Shown here one piece after another: positions 5,598-11,544 of a stretch of 11,544 nucleotides of DNA. Location of the stretch: NCBI GenBank assembly GCA_030151245.1, contig JASLEF010000061.1, positions 1 through 11,544 of the forward strand, given 5' to 3'. Made by a program: the position numbers and the translations under genes. Numbering within the stretch: position 1 is the first letter of the stretch; each line of letters opens with the position of its first letter. The notes under the pieces are model-generated. The model saw only the letters and a list, made by a program, of their open reading frames with translations, was not told where the DNA came from and searched no databases. Origin of the DNA: Ignatzschineria sp. (GTDB lineage: Bacteria > Pseudomonadota > Gammaproteobacteria > Cardiobacteriales > Wohlfahrtiimonadaceae).

Positions 5598-8111
5598 TTA
5601 TTCCATATAACAAGTAAGATTTTGTACTTCATTCGCATCAAAGGAAGCACTAATTTGAATTACACACTGTTGATTCCCTCCCCATGACACAATAAATTTA
5701 GCGCGTCGATTTAATCCAGTGAGATAAGTTAAGCCCTCTTGGGATACTAATCCTACCTCTAGATCCTCACCGTTTTCTCGCAATATTCTCGCCCCAAAGG
5801 GTGGGTGAGAACCATCTTCTAGAGTAATTACAGCCACCGCTTTTTTTCCTGAAATAGCATTTAAATTACGATAAGCAATAGCTCCTTTACTCACAGCAAG
5901 ATCTATCACACTATCTTGAATCTCAACATCTTCGGGCAAATTATCGTTATCAACGCGATATTGCATGTTGTAATAACTCGATAAATCACTCACACCAATC
6001 AATCCAAAATAATTCGAAACCTGATCACGATTATTCATCAACTGAACCCCAGAAACATCAGTGTCAACAATCAACCGTGATTCATCATTGTACACTTGCT
6101 TATGTGCGACAGCTCCCTTTGAGGTCACTGTGATTGAACCATCCACCTCAGCCGAGAAGTAACGCATATCTCTTGCTTCTCGCCCCGATAGCCTGAAACT
6201 TCCATATTGACTGTTCCTTAATACAGAACCCGTTATCCCATAATCAGATTGATTTGATTGGCGAGAATGAGTTTCGACACCCACTTGATAACTTCCCCAC
6301 TCCTTACTCTTGAAATAAGTGACATTTTGATCAATGCTTTTATCAATGTCAGCATATGTCATGTTGTAACGCACCGATGCCGTTTTCTCCTCTAAAGGAA
6401 TGCTCAAAAATATCGATACAGCATTCTCTTTAACCCCAGCAAATTGTGTCCGCCTCATCACTGATACATACAATTGGGAATCCCTTAACCAACCTGAGCC
6501 AATACGCTTACTGTATCCGATATTAATATTAGAGCTATTCTCTCGATTCCAATAACTTCCTCGTTCATAGTTCAATGAAATACTACTATTATCATTCACG
6601 AACTGATGACTTATCGTTGCCATTAAGCGATTTTTTTCCCGATCAACGTTATTATATCCCGATTTCAAATTGATATAGTTATCAAGCGTTAGATACTCTC
6701 TTGTAGAAAATCGATAGCCCACAAGATTAAGGTTTAAATGATCATTCAACTTCTTCGCATAATTAAAGCGGTAAGCGACTCCTTTCATATCATGCGGCTC
6801 ATTTTCACCATTAAACTTCGCTGATGAACGCGTTATGTCACCTGAAAAAGCTCCCATTACGCCTAAATCAACTCCAACCCCGAGATTTATAGCATGATAA
6901 TCATTAGAAATTGTCGCAATCCCTCCATAAATAGAGACTTTATTGGTTAAACCATACGAAAATTCAGAAGCTGAAAAGGAAGAGGTTATCCTCTCTTTTT
7001 CGTTATAACCTCGACGCTTCTTGGGAGATAATTTTCCCGCATTAAGGTAGTAACGAACATCACCTTTTCTTGTTAAAAAAGGAACTTGTGAGATTTCTGT
7101 CTCATAAGTTCTGACAGAACCATCACTCTCTTCAATCTTTACTTCAACAAGACCATTTAAGTTAGAGGGCAAGTCCGAAATTTCAAATTGTCCTGCGGGT
7201 GCTTGTATCGCTCTGATAACTCTTGAACCTTGTGAGATAGTAATCTTGGCATCAGTAAATACCGTTCCCGTAATTTGTGGTGCATATCCTCTCATAAATG
7301 AAGGCATCATATTCTCGTCTGTTGATAAGCTTACACCTTTGAATCTTACATTCGTAAAAGTATTACTAGTTGAATATAACTCACCAAAATGTAATCTTGC
7401 AGACCAACTTGGCACATCTACATATCCATATACCTGATCCCACTGAAAGTTGCTATAAGTTTGACCGGCATTGGTAGCACGAGAATATTGATAATTTCCA
7501 CGAATTCTCAATGCCCCAATATTTACCCCCGCAGTACCATAAGAAAAAAGATCTTTAGAAGCACTAAAGCCTTTATATTTACTATAGTTTTGCAAGATGG
7601 AATAATCTAATACCAATCCTGAAACCCCATTATCTCGTTGTGCGGGTGCTACCCACTGAGCATCGTAACGATCCAAATAAATATGTGGGAGCGTTAACTT
7701 TAAGTCGTTTGTGAGACCATTAAAGTCTATCGTAATACTTGAATCTATCTCCGAAAATCCATAACAAGCTTCACTATCCTCCGAAAAAAACAAAGACTTA
7801 TCGCTCATATAACGTTTTTTGATAGGAAGCTGTTCTAATACTTCTTTCGAAAAACACAGCTCTTCACCACCCTCACTTTGAAAAAACCGAATATCTGCAT
7901 TTCTTAAAATCAAATCGTTATTAATAAAAACTTGAGATTTATATTCACCGTTATTTACCGGACTCTCACCAGAAAATGCACTTAAATCCACAGAGCCAAA
8001 TCCTAATGCTTCTAGCGCTTTTTCATCAAACTCATAAGAATAACTCACATTGAAAGCAATGAGTAAAAATCCTAATCTCATGATATTATGTCGCGCATTT
8101 AATCGGTTCAT
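5598..8111 (-). CDS. Outer-membrane fimbrial usher (FimD/PapC family)
   Basis: 837 residues, normal for the family. A signal peptide (about 1-26, ending VSYSY) precedes the N-terminal periplasmic domain, which starts FDEKALEALGFGSVDLSAF and has the FxxxxL / vDLS.F pattern that recruits chaperone-subunit complexes. It carries C86 and C116. The 24-strand beta-barrel region follows, with the plug domain at about 278-335 (APQITGTVFTDAKITISQGS, then APAGQFEISDLP). The C-terminal domains contain the HPPFGARILRENGEDLEVG segment, TYLTGL and the closing WGGNQQC with a second cysteine in NLTCYME. The ATG at 8111 has GAGAG about 9 nt upstream; the internal ATG at 8081 lacks a ribosome binding site. The pilin ends 138 nt upstream across a hairpin-rich spacer, and chaperone 1 follows after 7 nt. 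It is the only usher in the window and should secrete and assemble both pilin and adhesin. Confidence 0.96.
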   Translation of the reverse strand: MNRLNARHNIMRLGFLLIAFNVSYSYEFDEKALEALGFGSVDLSAFSGESPVNNGEYKSQVFINNDLILRNADIRFFQSEGGEELCFSKEVLEQLPIKKRYMSDKSLFFSEDSEACYGFSEIDSSITIDFNGLTNDLKLTLPHIYLDRYDAQWVAPAQRDNGVSGLVLDYSILQNYSKYKGFSASKDLFSYGTAGVNIGALRIRGNYQYSRATNAGQTYSNFQWDQVYGYVDVPSWSARLHFGELYSTSNTFTNVRFKGVSLSTDENMMPSFMRGYAPQITGTVFTDAKITISQGSRVIRAIQAPAGQFEISDLPSNLNGLVEVKIEESDGSVRTYETEISQVPFLTRKGDVRYYLNAGKLSPKKRRGYNEKERITSSFSASEFSYGLTNKVSIYGGIATISNDYHAINLGVGVDLGVMGAFSGDITRSSAKFNGENEPHDMKGVAYRFNYAKKLNDHLNLNLVGYRFSTREYLTLDNYINLKSGYNNVDREKNRLMATISHQFVNDNSSISLNYERGSYWNRENSSNINIGYSKRIGSGWLRDSQLYVSVMRRTQFAGVKENAVSIFLSIPLEEKTASVRYNMTYADIDKSIDQNVTYFKSKEWGSYQVGVETHSRQSNQSDYGITGSVLRNSQYGSFRLSGREARDMRYFSAEVDGSITVTSKGAVAHKQVYNDESRLIVDTDVSGVQLMNNRDQVSNYFGLIGVSDLSSYYNMQYRVDNDNLPEDVEIQDSVIDLAVSKGAIAYRNLNAISGKKAVAVITLEDGSHPPFGARILRENGEDLEVGLVSQEGLTYLTGLNRRAKFIVSWGGNQQCVIQISASFDANEVQNLTCYME

Positions 8112-8152
8112 CTTTTACTCTCTTTTACGACTCTCAGGACTCACTTTATAGT

Positions 8153-8182
8153 GGGTATTCTATAAAACCTTATAGAATACCC
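8153..8182 (-). promoter_or_regulatory. Perfect 13-bp stem-loop between pilin and usher genes
   Basis: GGGTATTCTATAA (8153-8165), a 4-nt loop, and TTATAGAATACCC (8170-8182). No T-run follows on the minus strand, so it is not a standard terminator. On the minus strand AAGTGAGTC occurs on both sides of the stem. The likely role is mRNA processing, stabilisation of the pilin message or partial attenuation, as known for the papA-papH region; this is inference. Confidence 0.7.
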
Positions 8183-8200
8183 TTACGACTCACTTATATA

Positions 8201-8250
8201 ATCAATAGATATCCTATTGATCCCTATTATTTATAATCACTTTTAAAAGT
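8201..8250 (-). promoter_or_regulatory. Two further inverted repeats just after the pilin stop
   Basis: ATCAATAG - ATATC - CTATTGAT (8201-8221) and the perfect palindrome ACTTTTAAAAGT (8239-8250, touching the stop codon). With the 13-bp stem they form a series of three hairpins in one 137-nt spacer, which could protect the 3' end of a pilin-only transcript. Confidence 0.55.
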
Positions 8251-8774
8251 TATTTATAAGTTGCTGTAAATCCTACGATACCTTCAACTGATCCTGGTTT
8301 TACTGCATCTGAAAGAGCTTCCATTTGCCCCTGAACAACAACCGTAATGTTACCACCACCATCACCAACAAGAATATCATCTAAAACTGTTCCGGCAGGC
8401 GTAATTGCAGTCCCACCTGAATAAAGTGCAATACCGACATCTTCCGCAGAACCTTGATTACGGAATAAAGTAGCTTTACCTGCCGCCGCTGGTGCTGAGT
8501 CGACTTTAATTGAGATAATTGATTCTTCTGAACTTTCGAATCCACAATCACGGAATCTAATCACTGTACTTTGACGAGTACTTTGATCACCAGCCTCTGC
8601 TAATGTACGCGTAGAAATGGACCCTAAGTTAATTGGCTCCACGGCATCCATTGAACACGAAGCATTGGTCACTTCACCTGTAAATTTGATCTCACCAACA
8701 CTAGAACCTGCTGCGAATGCTGTCGTTGTTCCCATAATTGCTGCTAAAGCTGTAGCTACTAAAATCTTTTTCAT
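8250..8774 (-). CDS. Major fimbrial subunit (FimA-type pilin)
   Basis: 174 residues, typical for a type-1-like shaft pilin. A clear signal peptide (MKKILVATALAAIMGTTTAFA, cut after residue 21) is followed by a mature N-terminus with GEIKFTGEVTNASC, the donor strand and start of the pilin fold. The conserved pair C40/C77 should form the disulfide. The C-terminal strand GIVGFTATYK has the expected penultimate Tyr that the chaperone binds. Shine-Dalgarno AAGGA lies about 10 nt before the ATG at 8774. It is first in the operon and separated from the usher by a hairpin-rich spacer, the usual arrangement for producing far more shaft subunit than assembly proteins. Its codon use looks less AT-extreme than the adhesin and chaperone genes, as expected for a highly expressed gene. 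The subunit role is confident; the exact fimbrial type is not. Confidence 0.93.
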   Translation of the reverse strand: MKKILVATALAAIMGTTTAFAAGSSVGEIKFTGEVTNASCSMDAVEPINLGSISTRTLAEAGDQSTRQSTVIRFRDCGFESSEESIISIKVDSAPAAAGKATLFRNQGSAEDVGIALYSGGTAITPAGTVLDDILVGDGGGNITVVVQGQMEALSDAVKPGSVEGIVGFTATYK

Positions 8775-8822
8775 AGATATTCATCCTTACAATAATAATT
8801 ATCATTAATAAATATTTCTAGC

Positions 8823-8851
8823 ATAATGCACGCAGTTAATATCACGATCAA
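8823..8851 (-). promoter_or_regulatory. Candidate sigma-70 promoter of the fimbrial operon
   Basis: On the minus strand TTGATC (8851-8846), 17 nt, then CATTAT (8828-8823), about 48 nt before the pilin ATG. A second candidate lies upstream: TTTACA, 17 nt, TAATCA (around 8910-8882). The region is so AT-rich that chance matches are frequent. Confidence 0.3.
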
Positions 8852-9004
8852 CATCATGCATCTCTTAATTTTATTGCTAGTGATTAAACTATACAGGCAA
8901 ATTTGTAAATAAATTTTCAGTATTGTAAACACGAGAAATAAATGCAAATATTCTATATTTGATAATGTTTATAAGCAAGAAATAAGAAAATCAAAAAACT
9001 ATTG

Positions 9005-9096
9005 AAAAAACAAATTATAAAAACATCAAATGCAAAGATAAATGAGAATAAATATATTCACCAATAGAATTGTATTTACAAAAAACAAATTATAAA
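9005..9096. repeat. 17-bp perfect direct repeat in the pilin upstream region
   Basis: AAAAAACAAATTATAAA occurs at 9005-9021 and again at 9080-9096, 75 nt apart. The flanks are also similar: ATC follows shortly after each copy. Low sequence complexity lowers its weight, but it could be a paired binding site or a duplication. Confidence 0.5.
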
Positions 9097-9534
9097 TATC
9101 TCTAGGTCAAGTATTTGAAATAAACTATAAGCCACTGTAAAAATTAAAAATCAAAAACAATACAAACTCTCTATTTTACTACCCAAAAAATTACTAAATG
9201 AGCAACTTTACTTGAAGGTAAAACCTCTACTCCTAAATTAAATATCAATGAAAATTTCATCTAAGAAATATTTCCCCTTTTTTATTTCACCTTAAAAAGG
9301 GGGGGCTAATGGCATTATTCTCCTCAACATTTTAAAAAATCTAATACCACTTTCAAAACATTTATAAGAGGGGCTAAACCTGATAAGTCCTCTCAAATAC
9401 TCTAGATCTTAATTAAAGATTCTGATGTAAAATGATTATCCATCGATAATACACATATTAAAGCGCATCAAAGTAGTACTAGGGAGCTGAATCTGAACCT
9501 TAAGCCATTGCCTCCACCTGACGGCAATAAGCCC

Positions 9535-9560
9535 GAATATCCATCTTAATGTGGATATTC
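9535..9560. repeat. Inverted repeat, 9-bp arms
   Basis: GAATATCCA - 8 nt - TGGATATTC. There is no T-run, so it is not an intrinsic terminator. It could be an operator or a trace of an element end next to the IS remnant. Confidence 0.4.
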
Positions 9561-9859
9561 ATGAGTATTCTCTCGATTTTATGATTAGCGATAGAGTCCA
9601 AAATAGTACCTGATTTTATCCAAAAAATTGATCTCAATGAAACGCTACTACAGAATACTAATCGAGAAGATATATCTAAAAAAATGAGTGGATTTCTATC
9701 TCAAAAAAAGTACATTCTAATACTCAAGACTAGTGAATCTGCCCGTTTAGTAATACGAATATGGACTCTTATTTATAACACTTAGTATATTTTTAAGTAT
9801 AAGGATTAGTTGCGTTGTTTACAGCATTAGAAGTAAATACTGTTACTAATACTCACCCA

Positions 9860-10366
9860 AAAACAACAAAATTAATACCATTTCATCGTGAAAAATATGA
9901 CCATTGCATTACCATGAAAAGCTTACCGTCACTTATTTAACGGGATGCTCTATGGTGAGTCGACCGACTCATTTATAAAAAGTTTTAAAACAAGATCGGA
10001 TGAATTTATTTATAGGAATTGATGATTTCTCAAAAGAATTTTATGTCGGGATTTATCCTAATAAATCCTATTTAATGCTGCCGCCTTTCTTCGTTGGGAT
10101 CTTCTAGAACAGTCACCTTTTACTATGGAATATCTCTATCACATAAAATTACCAAAAAAACACGAATCCAGCTTATCCCAAAACAAACGTAAAAATAGAA
10201 AAAATCCTCCGAACATTAATGAAATAGTGGCATAATCGAAAAAAATTGTGAGTTTTATGGGAGAAGAGAGAACTTCAACGATTACAATATAGTAAAGGCT
10301 GATAAGGGTATTAATGGATTAACGCCTTATGAGGTTTTAGAAAATTATTTTAATCACAAAATATAA
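9860..10366 (+). pseudogene. Decayed IS481-like (DDE, integrase-core) transposase
   Basis: Pieces of one transposase appear in order but in different frames. First is a piece ending ITMKSLP (about 9880-9935). From 10000 there is LFIGIDDFSKEFYVGIYPNK, with the first catalytic Asp, closed by an in-frame stop at 10105. Next is LLEQSPFTMEYLY (around 10098-10140) in another frame, then TNVKIEKILRTLMK with the catalytic Glu, a stop and WHNR (10180-10240). Last is the C-terminus DYNIVKADKGINGLTPYEVL with ENYF (about 10277-10366). The order and motifs fit the IS481/IS3-type integrase core. The stretch around the second Asp is missing, and there are several frameshifts and stops. The N-terminal helix-turn-helix part and the terminal inverted repeats were not found. 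It cannot be active. Confidence 0.75.
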
Positions 10367-10389
10367 ACAATCAGCTAATTTATAACAGA

Positions 10390-10524
10390 TCAAGAGCCAC
10401 GACTAAATAGGAAATACCTCTTGATTTCGCAAGCTGATACAGCATTGTACTTTCCCTTAACTAAAGACCTTTTCTGAAGCGTGTATATGCCCAGAGCAAT
10501 GATAGCGAAGTTTAGTATCTTCAT
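10390..10524 (-). pseudogene. Possible C-terminal scrap of a second transposase (ISAs1-like)
   Basis: The minus frame from ATG 10524 to TGA 10390 reads ALGIYTLQKRSLVKGKYNAV followed by KRYFLF, and the frame stays open upstream into the first array unit. The pattern of hydrophobic residues, then KxSLxKGK..A and an aromatic end, resembles the tail of ISAs1 (H-repeat) transposases. The match is weak and the piece is only 44 residues, so this is a suggestion. Confidence 0.22.
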
Positions 10525-10529
10525 GAGGG

Positions 10530-11544
10530 CATGATTAACCACTTCGATATCTCTCAATAATTTTTTAACGCCTTTATTGCCGGACTACGGCATAAGCACA
10601 TCGTCTCTTCGTTGCCGGCATAAACGCATCAGCCCTCATTGCCGCACATCGGCTTTGAAAGAAGATCAACGGTGAGATCGGCAATCACAAGATCCAACTA
10701 AGTGCCGGCATGATCTTCGAGTACATCCAGATAAATTCCGACATGATCTACGACTATGCCAAGATAAGTTCTTATCACAACTAATCCATCGCCGGAGTGA
10801 ATATTTCGGTTTTATCACGCCTGCATGCCGGCAGATTAATCACTTCGATATCTCGCAATGATTTTTTAACACCGTTATTGCCGGACTCCGGCATAAGCAC
10901 ATCGTCTCTTCGTTGCCGGTATAAACGCATCAGCCCTCATTACCGCACATCGGCTTTAAAAGAAGATCAATAGTGAGATCGGCAATCACAAGATCTGACT
11001 AAGTGCAGGCATTCTCTTCGATTAAATCAAGATCAATTCTTATCACAGCTAATCCATCGCTGGAGCGAATATTTCGGTTTTATCACGCCTGCATGCCGGC
11101 AGATTGATCCATCGATATCTCTCAATAATTGTTTAACACCGTTATTGCCGGACTCCGGCATAAGCACATCCTCTCTTCGTTGCCGACGTAAACACATCAA
11201 CCCTCATTGCCGCACATCGGCTTTGAGAGAAGATCGACAGTGAGATCGGCAATCTCGAGATCTAACTAAGTGCCGGTATCCTCTTCGACTAAATCAAGAT
11301 CAATTCTTATCACTGCTAATCCATCGCCGGAGTGAATATTTCGGTTTTATCACGCCTGCATGCCGGCAGATTGATCACATCGATATCTCTCAATGATTTT
11401 TTAACGCCGTTATTGCCGGACTCCGGCATAAGCACATCCTCTCTTCGTTGCCGACGTAAACACATCAACCCTCATTGCCGCACATCGGCTTTGAGAGAAG
11501 ATCGACAGTGAGATCGGCAATCTCGAGATCTAACTAAGTGCCGG
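10530..11544 (+). repeat. Tandem array of about 268-bp non-coding units, continues past the window
   Basis: Four units are seen: about 10532-10832 (301 nt), 10833-11100 (268 nt), 11101-11367 (267 nt) and 11368 to the window end (incomplete). The landmark palindrome GCCGGACTCCGGC recurs at 10880, 11147 and 11415 (as GCCGGACTACGGC at 10579). Every complete unit ends with the 63-nt element also found at 1151 and 1421. Units 3 and 4 are nearly identical over the last 130 nt visible, while units 1 and 2 are more diverged. Other shared words are CATCGGCTTT, GAGATCGGCAATC and TGCATGCCGGCA. The array is visibly more GC-rich than its surroundings. There is no long open frame and no CRISPR-like repeat/spacer pattern, because the whole unit is conserved. 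Confidence 0.9.
10709..10774 (+). repeat. Diverged 33-bp tandem duplication inside array unit 1
   Basis: CATGATCTTCGAGTACATCC starts at 10709 and a related CATGATCTACGACTATGCC at 10742, exactly 33 nt apart. This accounts for unit 1 being 33 nt longer than the others. Confidence 0.6.

Larger units (their letters stand above)
8775..9860. other. Long AT-rich gene-free region upstream of the fimbrial operon
   Basis: More than 1 kb with no convincing gene on either strand. From 8775 to about 9470 it is extremely AT-rich with A-tracts, as expected for a region bound by H-NS-like silencers and curved DNA. It carries a 17-bp direct repeat (9005/9080), a G7 run (9299-9305), an imperfect pair of GGGGCTAA-led repeats (9302 and 9370) and a 9-bp dyad (9535-9560). 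A frame open from about 9582 to 9785 on the plus strand lacks a good start and a recognisable domain and is left uncalled. Confidence 0.6.

Noticed and set aside
8153..8182. Intrinsic terminator after the pilin gene
   Set aside because: The stem is perfect but no T-run follows on the minus strand, and the downstream usher needs read-through; a processing or stability hairpin fits better.
8775..9480. Invertible fim-type promoter switch
   Set aside because: No pair of inverted repeats flanking a promoter was found, and no recombinase gene is present in the window.
9582..9785. Plus-strand frame of about 67 codons containing SQKKYILIL
   Set aside because: No start with a ribosome binding site (the only internal ATG leaves 33 residues), no family recognised; the similarity to NTPase-like strands is too short to count.
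10530..11544. CRISPR array
   Set aside because: The conserved unit is about 268 nt and conserved along its whole length; there are no short repeats with unique spacers and no cas genes in the window.
10530..11544. Integron cassette array (attC sites) or protein-coding repeats
   Set aside because: No cassette-sized open frames lie between the repeated blocks, and the minus-strand frames that run through a unit are closed within about 40-50 codons.

Overview
The window looks like a low-GC gammaproteobacterial chromosome segment. The reasons are a divergent RlmD gene with a four-cysteine Fe-S site, a classical FGS-type chaperone-usher fimbrial cluster, and a 5S rRNA of gammaproteobacterial type. 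AT-rich codon use and AT-rich spacers would fit an Ignatzschineria/Wohlfahrtiimonas-like genome, but that genus-level guess is inference only.

Layout from left to right. Positions 1-599 (minus) hold the N-terminal half of a 23S rRNA m5U methyltransferase, RlmD. It is divergent from a small YkgJ-type cysteine-cluster protein (806-1141, plus). A gene-free stretch follows (1142-1690) with two copies of a 63-nt dispersed element. Next come a strong intrinsic terminator (about 1689-1726, minus) and an isolated 5S rRNA (1737-1856, minus). The 5S 5' strand of helix I is degenerate and no 23S gene lies upstream of it.

The core is a six-gene fimbrial operon on the minus strand, read from 8774 down to 2010: major pilin, usher, chaperone 1, a periplasmic parvulin-type protein, chaperone 2, and a two-domain tip adhesin. 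The likely logic is as follows. The pilin forms the shaft, the usher is the outer-membrane pore, chaperone 1 serves the shaft subunits, and chaperone 2, directly upstream of the adhesin, may be dedicated to it. The parvulin-like protein is not part of the canonical toolkit and may help fold the usher or the proline-rich adhesin. A run of eight C in the adhesin linker and a run of seven G in the chaperone-2 ribosome binding site are candidate phase-variation tracts. A 137-nt pilin-usher spacer carries three perfect inverted repeats, as expected for differential expression of shaft and assembly genes.

Upstream of the pilin lies about 1 kb of very AT-rich, gene-free DNA, then a heavily decayed IS481-like transposase (about 9860-10366) and possibly a transposase C-terminal scrap (10390-10524, minus). 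From about 10530 to the window end there is a tandem array of roughly 268-bp non-coding units rich in GCCGG/CCGGC palindromes. Every complete unit ends with the same 63-nt element found singly at 1151 and 1421. The fimbrial block therefore sits between directly oriented members of one repeat family. The array, the lone damaged 5S and the parvulin-containing fimbrial operon are the most unusual parts of the window.
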